Shown here one piece after another: positions 1-9,468 of a DNA stretch of 42,502 bases (its first letter is position 1; each line of letters starts with the position of its first letter). The notes below the pieces were generated by a model. The model saw only the letters and a list, made by a program, of their open reading frames with translations. It searched no databases and had not been told where the DNA came from. This DNA comes from Snodgrassella alvi (GTDB lineage Bacteria; Pseudomonadota; Gammaproteobacteria; Burkholderiales; Neisseriaceae). The DNA is taken from assembly GCF_002777825.1 (NCBI RefSeq), contig NZ_MEIR01000061.1:1-42502 (forward strand), given 5' to 3'. Made by a program: the position numbers and the translations under genes.

Positions 1-2270
1 GAACCGACAACAACGGAACCGGCGGCAACGGTACTGGCGATAACGGAACCGACAACAACGGTACTGGCGATAATGGAACCGACAACAACGGAACCGGCGG
101 CAACGGTACTGGCGATAACGGAACCGGCGGCAACGGTACTGGCGACAACGGTACTGGCGGCAACGGAACCGGTGACAACGGTACTGGCGGCAACGGTACT
201 GGCGACAACGGTACTGGCGACAACGGTACTGGCGGCAACGGAACCGGCGGCAACGGTACTAGCGATAACGGTACTAGCGACGATACTGCGGCTGTTACCA
301 TTAGAAATGATTCACCAGACGGTATCACTTATATGCAAGACCATAAGATTGCTGGAAAATCTATTGGTATTAAGGCTATCAATACTTCCAATACCGGTGT
401 GATTAGTATAAATGTCGCTGATGAGGTAATAGGTGAAACAGATGCTGGTATTCATTCATCTGGTACATCTGGTGCAACAAACGTTATTACCTTGCAGAAT
501 GGTGCAATTGTTTCCGGTGGTGCGGGTGTTGCCATTCTGGATGAAAATACTAATGCTCACGTCAATCTTGAGGACGGTTCCAAAGTTATCGGAGCAATCG
601 AGCTTGGTGAAGGTAATGACATTCTTACCATTAATCAGGGTGCCGATATTTCTCAAATTACGGCCATTGATGGTGGTGGCGACATTGATACCCTAAATAT
701 CCATGGTACGCTCAAAGGCTCTTCTGCTAGCAGCGGTAGTGAGGGTAATATAGCTATTCTTAACTGGGACAATATCAATGTTAAGAAACAAGGCAAGCTT
801 ACTTTAACTGGTGATCTGGAAACCACTAAACTTGTGATTGAGAATGAGGGAACATTAGATCTTTCTCCATCACCTGTGTTAGCGAAAGCTATAGCACCGA
901 TTCAGGAAACAACCATTAGTGGTGATGTTGAAAATGCAGGTACTATTAGTCTAAGTAGTAATCACAGTGCTGGTGACCTGTTGATAATCGACGGTGACTA
1001 TACCGGCAATAACGGTATATTAGAGCTGGATACCGATAGCACTAGTACTACTGACAGATTACGTATTACGGGTAATGCAACCGGTACAACTTCTGTTACA
1101 GTACATAATGATGGCGGTCTCGGTGCTGATACTGGTGATACTGATGGAATCGATATTATTAGTGTCGACGGTACCAGTGAAGACGAAGCATTTAGTTTAG
1201 CTGGTGGCCATGTTGATGCTGGTGCTTTTGAATATCATCTGTCAAAAGGCGATGCTGATGGCGAAGGCAATGACTGGTATCTACGCTCTAGGGTTGTAGA
1301 TCCTACATCATCTAAATCAAAAGTACTGTACCGTAAAGAAGTACCACTGTATGCTGCTGTAGGGGCTCAGTTGCGTCAAGCTGACAGTATTATGCTGGGT
1401 AATATGCACCAACGCTTGGGCAACTCTGCACAATCTGATTCTCGTATGAGCTGGGGTAGAGTTATTGCCACACGTGCTGACATCGAGCAGAATGGTGCCG
1501 CAAATGCTCGCAGTAAAGGCGACTATGCTGGTCTACAGCTAGGTAGCGATATCTGGCAACATAACGGCTGGCATGTTGGTGGCTATTTAGGTTATCTGCA
1601 TGGAGATTTGGATGTTAATGGCTTTGCCAGCGGTGTTAATGGCCGTGTTGGTAAAAATGCCACTAAATCTTACTTCCTCGGTGCCTATGGTAATTACACC
1701 CATAACAACGGTGCTTATGTAGATTTAGTGTTGCAGGGCGCACGGCATAATGTTGACATTAAACCTGACGGCAACACAAACAGTAAACAAAAAGGTCACG
1801 GTGTAACTGCTTCTGTTGAAGCTGGTAAACCGTTCTCCTTAGGTAACAGTGCGTGGAAGCTGGAACCACAGGCTCAGATCGTACATCAGTGGCTGGATCT
1901 GGATGACAGTAATATCAGTGGTAATACTACTGTTAAACAGGGACACAATGATGCATGGCTGTTCCGTGTTGGAGCTCGTATGGAAGGCAATTATCAGACC
2001 GGTAAAGGAACAGTGCGTCCACATGCACGTGTGAACTTGTTCTATTCTCCCAATGGAACTGATCACACTACCTTTACTACTCGAAATGCCTCTACCACAT
2101 TACATAGTGGCGGTGGACATACCAGCGCTGAGGTAGCTGTTGGCGGAAGCTATGATGTCAACGATAATGTCTCAGTCTATGGTGAGGTTGGCCATACCTG
2201 GTCTAATGGTGGTGATACCAAAGTAAAAGCGCCAGTAAGTGGATCTGTAGGATTGAAAGTTCTCTGGTAA
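1..2270 (+). CDS. Autotransporter adhesin, 5'-truncated by window edge
   Basis: The reading frame is open from base 3, so the gene starts outside the window; an internal ATG at 333 is only the first Met seen. The visible part begins with about 18 pentapeptide units (Asn-Gly-Thr plus two of Gly, Asp, Asn or Ser). A pertactin-like beta-helix passenger follows, with phrases such as GEGNDILTINQGADI and ILNWDNINVKKQGKLTL. Around VDGTSEDEAFSLAGGHVDAG comes the autochaperone-like region. The last 280 or so residues form an outer-membrane autotransporter barrel ending in an aromatic residue (LKVLW), as the BAM recognition signal requires. By family knowledge this is a type Va secreted surface protein, probably an adhesin. 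The signal peptide is not visible. A strong terminator follows directly, so it ends its transcript. The ligand cannot be told. Confidence 0.93.
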   Translation, partial: TDNNGTGGNGTGDNGTDNNGTGDNGTDNNGTGGNGTGDNGTGGNGTGDNGTGGNGTGDNGTGGNGTGDNGTGDNGTGGNGTGGNGTSDNGTSDDTAAVTIRNDSPDGITYMQDHKIAGKSIGIKAINTSNTGVISINVADEVIGETDAGIHSSGTSGATNVITLQNGAIVSGGAGVAILDENTNAHVNLEDGSKVIGAIELGEGNDILTINQGADISQITAIDGGGDIDTLNIHGTLKGSSASSGSEGNIAILNWDNINVKKQGKLTLTGDLETTKLVIENEGTLDLSPSPVLAKAIAPIQETTISGDVENAGTISLSSNHSAGDLLIIDGDYTGNNGILELDTDSTSTTDRLRITGNATGTTSVTVHNDGGLGADTGDTDGIDIISVDGTSEDEAFSLAGGHVDAGAFEYHLSKGDADGEGNDWYLRSRVVDPTSSKSKVLYRKEVPLYAAVGAQLRQADSIMLGNMHQRLGNSAQSDSRMSWGRVIATRADIEQNGAANARSKGDYAGLQLGSDIWQHNGWHVGGYLGYLHGDLDVNGFASGVNGRVGKNATKSYFLGAYGNYTHNNGAYVDLVLQGARHNVDIKPDGNTNSKQKGHGVTASVEAGKPFSLGNSAWKLEPQAQIVHQWLDLDDSNISGNTTVKQGHNDAWLFRVGARMEGNYQTGKGTVRPHARVNLFYSPNGTDHTTFTTRNASTTLHSGGGHTSAEVAVGGSYDVNDNVSVYGEVGHTWSNGGDTKVKAPVSGSVGLKVLW
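12..281 (+). repeat. 15-bp tandem repeat coding for NGTxx pentapeptides
   Basis: About 18 consecutive 15-base units lie here, each starting AAC-GGT-ACT or AAC-GGA-ACC and followed by two codons for Gly, Asp, Asn or (twice) Ser. Because the unit is a multiple of three, gain or loss of units changes protein length but never frame. Units alternate between GGT-ACT and GGA-ACC codon forms, which argues for some age and for recombination between blocks rather than a single recent expansion. The array is cut by the left edge, so the true copy number is unknown. Confidence 0.95.
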
Positions 2271-2310
2271 ATTAAACTGAAACTTTGCGTATAAAGCGCA
2301 TATCCTACAC

Positions 2311-2350
2311 AAACCGGTGCCATGTAATTTTCATGGTACCGGTTTTATTA
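2311..2350 (+). terminator. Rho-independent terminator of the first autotransporter
   Basis: A 14-base stem, AAACCGGTGCCATG paired with CATGGTACCGGTTT with one mismatch, has a 7-base loop and is followed by TTTTATTA. It lies about 40 bases after the autotransporter stop codon. Confidence 0.85.
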
Positions 2351-3170
2351 TGTTTTCTGCGTTTATCACATCAGCACTAATAATAAATATACAAGCCAAT
2401 TTGTCATCTGTAGAACTTATAGGGCAGATAAATAGTTAAGCTTATATATAATTTTTTCTGTAAGGAGATAAGTAAGAAATATAAAGATCACCGCAAGTCT
2501 GCCACCAAACTTAATACTATTTTATTTAACTAGAACAACATATAAAAATATCAATTACATATTGATTTAATAGTAAATTTAATTATAATTTCAAATACCA
2601 TATTTAATATCAACAGTAATTAAATAATATATTAATAGCGACATTAGCGTCGGTTGATTTTTATCAAAACTATTTTAATGCCGTTAACAGTTTTATCTAC
2701 TTAAACATACCGTTTTATTACTCACAACTTCTTTTTATTATGTAGCAAATTAATGCATTTTCTTTTTTGTTACAACTATCTTTCACGCTTAATAAAGCTG
2801 ATTGTTGATCTTTTTTTAAATCCAGTTATCCCGTGCCAACGGAATGAAATCATATTTTGTTACTAATTTATTCCAATTATTTTATTAATAATCAGAATTT
2901 ATTATTTAAAGTTATTACTGAATGCATTTTTTGCTCTTCTTTGTTGTGCTTGTTTATAAAGCTCCTATTATAAAGCTGTATCAGTTAGTAAGGTTTATTC
3001 AAGTTATCCTTGATACTGAAGAATATATGTCTCTTAAATATAACATTGACATCAAATGTATAAAACATCTTAATGCTATTTACATAATTTTTTTAAAATG
3101 CCTATCTAAAAATGAGTTATTGTATTATAACCATTGCATATTAGAATATTATTAACGGCAAGAATAACAA
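2351..3170. other. AT-rich intergenic region without a supported gene
   Basis: This 820-base stretch lies between the 3' ends of two convergent genes, the autotransporter and proB. It is very AT-rich. It contains a TATAAT-like box near 2443, a Shine-Dalgarno-like TAAGGAG near 2461 with no start codon at the right distance, and a perfect FNR-type dyad at 2654-2667. The only open frame of any size (2922-3155) has the composition of random AT-rich DNA and no recognisable motif. Confidence 0.6.
2654..2667. promoter_or_regulatory. Perfect FNR/Anr-type half-site dyad (orphan)
   Basis: The sequence is TTGAT-TTTT-ATCAA, an exact match to the FNR consensus TTGAT-N4-ATCAA. A possible -10 element (TATCTA, about 2694-2699) is 33-38 bases to the right, close to class II FNR promoter geometry. 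No protein-coding gene starts downstream on either strand, so the target, if any, would be a non-coding RNA. A perfect match could also occur by chance in AT-rich DNA. Confidence 0.4.
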
Positions 3171-4313
3171 CTACAAACGGCATAAAATCATATTATCACG
3201 ATGTATTAATTCTTCTTCAGCTACATAACCCAAAATATCTTCAATCAGATGTGAGGGCTGGTGTAATAATCGTGATATTTCCCGGTCATTGTAATTAATC
3301 AGACCACGAGCAATTTCGATACCAGCTTGATTACATACAGATACTAATGCACCACGATCAAAATGACCAGCAACACTAATACAGCCTACTGATAATAAAC
3401 TAGAATTATTCATTGTGAGTGCTTGAACTGCACCATCATCAATAGTTAATTTACCCACCAGTTGTAATTGTCCTGATAACCACTGCTGACGCGCATTCAG
3501 TCGGTTATCATCCGGTGTAAATAATGTACCGACCTCGTTACCATCAAGCAAATGCAAAAGCACATTATCGGCATGTCCATTGGCAATACACGTTGCCGCA
3601 CCACTCAAAGCAGCCCGTCTTGCAGCCAGTACTTTGGTATACATTCCCCCCGTACCCACACTGCTACCTGCACCACCGGCCATACTTTCCAAACCCGGAT
3701 GGCTGGCTGCAATTTTATGGATAAATCTGGCATTAGCATGCTGGCGCGGGTCGCGGTCATACAATCCATCCTGATCTGTCAGTATAATGAGTATATCTGC
3801 TTCAATCAGATTCGTTACCAGTGCCCCCAGAGTATCATTATCACCGAGCTTGATCTCATCAATGGTAACGGAATCGTTTTCATTAATAATCGGCACTACT
3901 CCCTGCTCTAGTAGGGTACGGATGGTACTGCGGGCATTCAAATAGCGGGTACGGTGACTCAAATCATCGTGAGTAAGTAAAATCTGGGCTGTCTGGATAT
4001 GCAATGACTCAAACGCTACTTCGTATGCCTGTGCGAGCCCCATCTGTCCCACAGCTGCCGCCGCCTGTAATTCGTTAATCGCTTTGGGGCGTACCTGCCA
4101 GCCCAACCGTTTCATTCCTTCTGCAATCGCACCACTGGAAACCAGTACTACCTGAATACCACGAGCCCGCAATTGTGCAATCTGCTGAGCCCAGTTATTC
4201 AGGATATTCTGGTCTACCCCATGTCCGCCATTGGTAACAAGGCTGGAACCTACTTTTATCACCACACATTCAGTTTGGCGAATATCAAATTCTGAATTAT
4301 TCATGCTTACCAT
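3171..4313 (-). CDS. proB: Glutamate 5-kinase
   Basis: ProB phosphorylates L-glutamate to gamma-glutamyl phosphate, the first committed and normally proline-inhibited step of proline synthesis, in the cytoplasm. The N-terminal amino-acid kinase domain shows [14 protein letters not shown] (ATP site), [26 protein letters not shown], and the nucleotide-binding loops [11 protein letters not shown] and [29 protein letters not shown] follows. The last 100 or so residues are a PUA domain ([19 protein letters not shown]), so this is the full two-domain form of about 380 residues. The start is uncertain: ATG at 4313 and ATG at 4304 (MNNSEFD) both lack a good Shine-Dalgarno. It follows the nuo operon on the same strand, but a terminator at 4388-4417 lies between, so it is probably transcribed separately. 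proA is not in the window. Confidence 0.95.
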   Translation of the reverse strand: MVSMNNSEFDIRQTECVVIKVGSSLVTNGGHGVDQNILNNWAQQIAQLRARGIQVVLVSSGAIAEGMKRLGWQVRPKAINELQAAAAVGQMGLAQAYEVAFESLHIQTAQILLTHDDLSHRTRYLNARSTIRTLLEQGVVPIINENDSVTIDEIKLGDNDTLGALVTNLIEADILIILTDQDGLYDRDPRQHANARFIHKIAASHPGLESMAGGAGSSVGTGGMYTKVLAARRAALSGAATCIANGHADNVLLHLLDGNEVGTLFTPDDNRLNARQQWLSGQLQLVGKLTIDDGAVQALTMNNSSLLSVGCISVAGHFDRGALVSVCNQAGIEIARGLINYNDREISRLLHQPSHLIEDILGYVAEEELIHRDNMILCRL

Positions 4314-4387
4314 ATAGTTGTTATTTCAACGGTTTAATTAGCCATTTTACCTGTGGTTATGACCTTTAATAAGTGGGTTTAGCAGTT

Positions 4388-4417
4388 ACAAAAACAGCAG
4401 CCATTAAAGCTGCTGTT
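4388..4417 (-). terminator. Terminator of the nuo operon
   Basis: The 9-bp stem AACAGCAGC/GCTGCTGTT has a 7-base loop and, read on the minus strand, ends in TTTTTGT. It starts about 18 bases after the nuoN stop codon. Almost the same hairpin is found near 41250 behind the rRNA operon. Confidence 0.8.
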
Positions 4418-4434
4418 GGAAAAAGCAAAGTAAT

Positions 4435-5877
4435 TTAACTATGCAGCAATGCCTGTACACACCAGGTCATCACGCCATCCGGCAAAATACCCCATAACAG
4501 TAACAACAAACCGTTAACGGATAAAACCAGCTTGCCCAGAAAAGTCATGTTAAAAACAGGTTCTGCAACGGAGTCTGGTGTATCGAAATACATGGCTTTA
4601 ACCACACGCAGATAATAGAAAGTACCGATTAGTGACATTACTACTGCATACACAGAAATCCACAGATAACCACTGGCGAGTAATGCCTTGATAACCGCCA
4701 GTTTGGCATAAAAGCCCATCAACGGCGGAATACCGGCCATGGAAAACATCGCCAGCAGCATTAAAAATGCATACCAGGCATTTTTCTGGTTCAGGCCAGC
4801 CAAATCGCTGATATTCTGACATTCAACATCTCTGCCGGACAACAGCATCAAGATGGCAAACGCTACAGAAGCCATTAAAGCATAAGTAATGGCGTAATAC
4901 ATGGCTGCGGTACAACCAGTTTCTCCAGCCAGCAGCGCCAGCAGAATAAAGCCCATATGCGATACTGTTGAGAAGCCAAGCATACGCTTGATATTGGTTT
5001 GCATGATGGCAGCCAGATTACCCACCAACAGCGAAGCAATACCCAATATCAACAGCAATTCACGCCAGCTTTCCCATTGAGTGAGCAAGCCATAGACCAG
5101 AATACGGAAAGCAAATACTGTTGCAGCAATCTTCGGTGCTGTACCTACTAGGGCGGTAACAGCAGTAGGCGCCCCTTGATACACATCCGGCACCCACATA
5201 TGGAAAGGCACGCCGCCCAGTTTAAACACAATGCCGGCTACAATAAATACTACACCCAGCTTTAATAACCACGGATTGGCACTACTTTCACTGGCAGCCA
5301 GCACTTGCTGCAACTGCAAAGACCCAGTTGCACCATAAATCAGTGAAATACCATATAGCAGCAAACCAGAAGCCAGCGCACCGAGCACAAAATACTTCAG
5401 CGCTGCTTCAGCCGCACGGCCGCTGTCGCGTTGCAGGGCAATCAGGGCATACAGTGCTAGTGACAGCAATTCCAGCCCTACATACAGGGTAAGGAAATGG
5501 CATGCTGAAACCATAATGTTCATACCCAATAAGGCAAACAGGGTCAGTGTATAAAATTCACCTTGATAGATATTTTTGGCACGCAGATAAGTCTGGCTGT
5601 AAATAAACAAGGCAATAACCAAAACATACATGCATAACTTGGCTAGCTGTGCCATGCCATCCAGTACAAACATATCATGGAAAGCATATTGTGGCTGTTT
5701 CGTCCAAACCAGACACTGTACTACTGCCGTTAGTATCAATCCGATGATTGACAGGGTACAGGTTATCCAGCGTTGTCTGTCATTGAGCCATAAATCCACC
5801 AGCAGCACTGTAAACAGCACTACAGTCAGTACCAGTTCCGGTACAGCGGGAAATATTGTTAAATCTGTCCAGTTCAT
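4435..5877 (-). CDS. nuoN: NADH-quinone oxidoreductase subunit N
   Basis: NuoN is one of the three antiporter-like proton-pumping subunits of the membrane arm of complex I. The 480-residue protein is almost entirely transmembrane helices (about 14). It carries the proton_antipo_M signature: YFVLGALASGLLLYGISLIY, then FKLGGVPFHMWVPDVYQGAP with the conserved Lys and His. KRMLGFSTVSHMGFILLAL holds the discontinuous-helix Lys. MAGIPPLMGFYAKL is also typical of the family. It is the last gene of the 14-gene operon, 10 bases after nuoM, with the operon terminator just behind. Length matches the Neisseria family. The start MNWTDLTIFPAVPE is the only sensible one. Confidence 0.97.
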   Translation of the reverse strand: MNWTDLTIFPAVPELVLTVVLFTVLLVDLWLNDRQRWITCTLSIIGLILTAVVQCLVWTKQPQYAFHDMFVLDGMAQLAKLCMYVLVIALFIYSQTYLRAKNIYQGEFYTLTLFALLGMNIMVSACHFLTLYVGLELLSLALYALIALQRDSGRAAEAALKYFVLGALASGLLLYGISLIYGATGSLQLQQVLAASESSANPWLLKLGVVFIVAGIVFKLGGVPFHMWVPDVYQGAPTAVTALVGTAPKIAATVFAFRILVYGLLTQWESWRELLLILGIASLLVGNLAAIMQTNIKRMLGFSTVSHMGFILLALLAGETGCTAAMYYAITYALMASVAFAILMLLSGRDVECQNISDLAGLNQKNAWYAFLMLLAMFSMAGIPPLMGFYAKLAVIKALLASGYLWISVYAVVMSLIGTFYYLRVVKAMYFDTPDSVAEPVFNMTFLGKLVLSVNGLLLLLWGILPDGVMTWCVQALLHS

Positions 5878-5887
5878 TCACATTTCC

Positions 5888-7381
5888 TTACAGTTTGCTT
5901 TGTGCCGCTTGGACAATTAAATCATTTGCTGCCTGATGGACAACGGCGATAAATGGTTCGGGATACAAACCAAAACCGAGTACCGCTATAGCCAGAATCA
6001 CCAGAATAAGCAGTTCGCGTTTATTCACATCTTTTAATTGCTCCACTTCGGGGTTTTTGATGGTGCCAAAAATAACTCTTTTAAACATCCACAGGGTATA
6101 GGCGGCACCATAAATCAGGGTTAATGCTGCCAGAGCACCAATCCAGAAATTGGTTTTTACTGCGCCGACAATTACCATAAATTCGCCCACAAAACCGGAA
6201 GTACCGGGCAAGCCGGCGTTGGCCATGGCAAACAGCAGCATAAAAGAGGCAAATACCGGCATACTATTTACCACACCACCGTAAGCAGAAATATCACGGG
6301 TATGCATGCGGTCATACATTACGCCGATACTCATGAACATGGCAGCCGAAACAAAACCGTGTGACACCATCTGCATGATGGCACCTTTAAAGGCCCAGTC
6401 ATTCAGATACCCGCCTGTAAACAGGAAGAAGCCTAAGGTGACAAAACCCATGTGGCTGATGGAAGAATAAGCCACCAGTTTTTTCATGTCTGTCTGTACC
6501 AGTGCTACCATGCCAATATAAATCACTGCTACCAGGCTCAGTACAATCATTACCGGCGCAAAATAACGTGCAGCATCTGGCAGGATAGGCAGAATAAAAC
6601 GCAGGAAACCATAACCACCGATTTTCAGAGTAATGGCAGCTAATACCATTGAGCCGCCAGTAGGCGCCTCTACGTGAGCATCTGGCAGCCATGTGTGCAC
6701 TGGCCACATCGGCACTTTCACCGCAAAAGACAGGAAAAAGCCGATAAACAGCAAAATCTGTGCAGTCATGGCAATGTGTTTGATGTTATGCCATGCTTCA
6801 ATTGAGAAGCTGCCAGTCTGCGAGGACAGGTACACAAAACCTACTAACATCAGTAGTGAACCCATCAGTGTATACAGAAAAAATTTGATGGATGCATATA
6901 CACGCCGTGGACCACCCCAGATACCAATGATCAGATACATCGGAATCAGCATACCTTCAAAGAATACGTAAAACAGAATTGCATCCATGGCTGCAAATGC
7001 GCCATTAATCAGTCCCGACATAATCAGGAATGCGGCCATATATTGTGCCGGACGTTTCTGAATAACCTGCCAGCCAGCCATCACTACCAGTAAGGTGGTA
7101 AAGCTGTTCAGAATAACAAACAGAACAGACAAACCATCAACGCCTAAGGCATAGTTGATGTTGAGACTTTCAATCCAGACATGAAACTCTGTGAACTGAA
7201 ATCCACCATTTAAACGGTCGAATTTGAAAAACAGCGGTAAGGTGATTAAAAAAGAAACCAGCGCACCGATTAAGGCCAGCATTCTGGCTATACCAGCGTG
7301 CCTGTCTGAGCCGGTGGCCAGCACTACGATGCCGGCCGCTACAGGCAGCCAAATCGCCAAACTGAGTAAGTTATCGTACAT
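5888..7381 (-). CDS. nuoM: NADH-quinone oxidoreductase subunit M
   Basis: NuoM is the second antiporter-like proton channel of complex I, in the inner membrane. The 497-residue sequence shows about 14 hydrophobic helices. The catalytic landmarks are FFEGMLIPMYLIIGIWGG (conserved Glu in helix 5), SFAVKVPMWPVHTWLPDAH with the TM7 Lys and the His, then KKLVAYSSISHMGFVTLGFF (TM12 Lys region) and GLPGTSGFVGEFMV. It lies 37 bases after nuoL and 10 bases before nuoN in the same transcript. Nothing is missing compared with the normal family length. Confidence 0.97.
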   Translation of the reverse strand: MYDNLLSLAIWLPVAAGIVVLATGSDRHAGIARMLALIGALVSFLITLPLFFKFDRLNGGFQFTEFHVWIESLNINYALGVDGLSVLFVILNSFTTLLVVMAGWQVIQKRPAQYMAAFLIMSGLINGAFAAMDAILFYVFFEGMLIPMYLIIGIWGGPRRVYASIKFFLYTLMGSLLMLVGFVYLSSQTGSFSIEAWHNIKHIAMTAQILLFIGFFLSFAVKVPMWPVHTWLPDAHVEAPTGGSMVLAAITLKIGGYGFLRFILPILPDAARYFAPVMIVLSLVAVIYIGMVALVQTDMKKLVAYSSISHMGFVTLGFFLFTGGYLNDWAFKGAIMQMVSHGFVSAAMFMSIGVMYDRMHTRDISAYGGVVNSMPVFASFMLLFAMANAGLPGTSGFVGEFMVIVGAVKTNFWIGALAALTLIYGAAYTLWMFKRVIFGTIKNPEVEQLKDVNKRELLILVILAIAVLGFGLYPEPFIAVVHQAANDLIVQAAQSKL

Positions 7382-7418
7382 ATTTATAGCCTAAAGATAC
7401 CAAGTTGAATGCCTTCAA

Positions 7419-9443
7419 TTAACCGCCGAACATCGTTTTCAGCAACGGCCAGAAAGTCCACGCTACCAGCACAAACACACCAACCACCATTGCGGTTGCA
7501 TAGGTATAGATATAGCCGGTCTGAATCCGTCGTACCAGTGCTGCAACAGTGGCAACCACGCGTGCGGCACCGTTAACGATTAATTTATCAATGATGAAAA
7601 CGTCGCCTACTTTCCAGAACAACGTTCCCAGCAGGCGGCTGCCTTTGGCAAAAACGTTATAGTAAAGCGCATCCAGATAGTATTTGTTATCCAGCAGGGT
7701 ATAAACCGGACGGATAGACGCCACGATTCTGGCCGGAATCTGTGGTTTTTTCATGTAGAAGAACCACGCCAGTACTACCCCGGCAATGACCAGCCATAAT
7801 ACGGGAGTAGTCAGGCTGTGTAAGGCCATGGCAAAGATGCCGTGATATTCCTCTTCTACAGCGGCCAGCGCCGGATGTGCTGCACTGTTAATGAATATTA
7901 CATGCTGGTAGAAATCACTAAACAGCATCGGTTTGATGGCCCACATGCCAACAAATACTGAAGGAATGGCTAGCAGAATCAGCGGGATGGTTACCACCAG
8001 TGGGCTTTCATGTGGATTATCCTGTGGGCGCAGACCATGGTGTTCTTCGCCATGATGATGCTCACCATGCCCGGCTTTACGCCATTTTTCTTCGCCGTGA
8101 AAAACCAGAAAATACAGGCGGAATGAGTAGAAAGCGGTCACAAACACACTGGCTACCAGTGCGACATAGGCAATACTGCTGAAAGGCAGGTTTGACGCTT
8201 TTACTGCATCGATAATGGAATCCTTGGAATAGAAGCCAGAGAAGAATGGTGTGCCAATCAGCGACAGGGAACCAATCAGCATGCAAATCCACGTTACCGG
8301 CATATACTTGCGCAAGCCGCCCATATGACGCATATCCTGATCATGGTGCATGCCCATAATCACACTACCGGCTGCAAGGAATAACAGGGCTTTGAAGAAA
8401 GCATGGGTCATTACATGGAAGACGGCAATATTATAAGCTGAAGCACCGAGTGCCACGGTCATGTAACCAAGTTGTGACAGGGTGGAATAGGCAATCACAC
8501 GCTTGATATCATTCTGAATCATGCCCAGAAAGCCCATAAACAGCGCGGTAATGGTGCCAGATACCATAATCACACCCAGTGCGGTATCAGACAGTTCATA
8601 TAGTGGTGACATACGTGACACCATGAAAATACCAGCGGTCACCATAGTGGCGGCGTGAATCAGTGCAGAAATCGGGGTTGGACCTTCCATTGAATCCGGC
8701 AGCCACACATGCAATGGAAACTGTGCAGATTTACCCATCGCCCCTACGAACAGCAGAATACAGGTAACGGTAATCAGTGACCACGGATGACCGGGAATTA
8801 GTTCGATGGTGGCATTTTTCACCTGATCAATATGCTGGAACACATCAACATAGCGCAGGCTGCCGCCAAAATAGGCCAGTATCAAGCCAATCCCCAACAC
8901 AAAGCCAAAGTCCCCAACGCGGTTAACCAGAAATGCTTTCAAGTTGGCAAAAATGGCACTGTCACGTTTGAAGTAAAAACCAATCAGTAGATAAGATACC
9001 AGTCCCACTGCTTCCCAGCCAAAGAACAACTGGATAAAATTATTACTCATCACCAGCATCAGCATGGAGAAGGTGAATAATGAGATATAGCTGAAGAAGC
9101 GCTGATAACCATCATCATCACTCATGTAACCAATGGTGTAGATATGCACCATCAGTGACACACTGGTGACAATCACCAGCATGGTGGCGGTTAGGGTATC
9201 AATCAGGAAGCCAACTGAAAAGTCCAGTCCGCCCATGGTCAGCCAGGTATAAACGTTTTCATCAAAAGGCTGGCGGGTGCCATTCATAAAACCATAAAGC
9301 ACCCAGACAGACAACGCTGCAGAAATGGCCACACCGGCAATAGTAACGCTATGCGCTCCTCTACGGCCAATCAGCTTACCGCACAAACCAGCCAGCAGTG
9401 AACCGATGAGCGGAGCCAAAGCAATAAACAGATAAATAGACAT
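7419..9443 (-). CDS. nuoL: NADH-quinone oxidoreductase subunit L
   Basis: NuoL is the distal antiporter-like proton-pumping subunit of complex I. Its 674 residues are normal for the long form, which has a C-terminal lateral helix lying along NuoM and NuoN. FFGWEAVGLVSYLLIGFYF (helix 5 Glu), KSAQFPLHVWLPDSMEGPTP (helix 7 Lys), KRVIAYSTLSQLGYMTVALG and IGTPFFSGFYSKDSI are all present. A His/Glu-rich hydrophilic loop (AGHGEHHHGEEHHG, coding bases about 8035-8080) sits before the last group of helices. The closing segment YTYATAMVVGVFVLVAWTFW is the anchoring C-terminal membrane helix. It lies 25 bases after nuoK. Confidence 0.97.
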   Translation of the reverse strand: MSIYLFIALAPLIGSLLAGLCGKLIGRRGAHSVTIAGVAISAALSVWVLYGFMNGTRQPFDENVYTWLTMGGLDFSVGFLIDTLTATMLVIVTSVSLMVHIYTIGYMSDDDGYQRFFSYISLFTFSMLMLVMSNNFIQLFFGWEAVGLVSYLLIGFYFKRDSAIFANLKAFLVNRVGDFGFVLGIGLILAYFGGSLRYVDVFQHIDQVKNATIELIPGHPWSLITVTCILLFVGAMGKSAQFPLHVWLPDSMEGPTPISALIHAATMVTAGIFMVSRMSPLYELSDTALGVIMVSGTITALFMGFLGMIQNDIKRVIAYSTLSQLGYMTVALGASAYNIAVFHVMTHAFFKALLFLAAGSVIMGMHHDQDMRHMGGLRKYMPVTWICMLIGSLSLIGTPFFSGFYSKDSIIDAVKASNLPFSSIAYVALVASVFVTAFYSFRLYFLVFHGEEKWRKAGHGEHHHGEEHHGLRPQDNPHESPLVVTIPLILLAIPSVFVGMWAIKPMLFSDFYQHVIFINSAAHPALAAVEEEYHGIFAMALHSLTTPVLWLVIAGVVLAWFFYMKKPQIPARIVASIRPVYTLLDNKYYLDALYYNVFAKGSRLLGTLFWKVGDVFIIDKLIVNGAARVVATVAALVRRIQTGYIYTYATAMVVGVFVLVAWTFWPLLKTMFGG

Positions 9444-9468
9444 AATTTTCTCTCGTTCCTCTCACCCG

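Noticed and set aside
12-281. Phase-variable on/off switch by repeat slippage
   Set aside because: The 15-bp unit keeps frame; only length variation is possible.
1-285. CRISPR-like regular repeats
   Set aside because: The repeats are contiguous, in frame and without spacers; they encode part of an autotransporter.
2922-3155. 77-codon open frame
   Set aside because: AT-driven composition, no ribosome binding site, no known motif, isolated in intergenic DNA.
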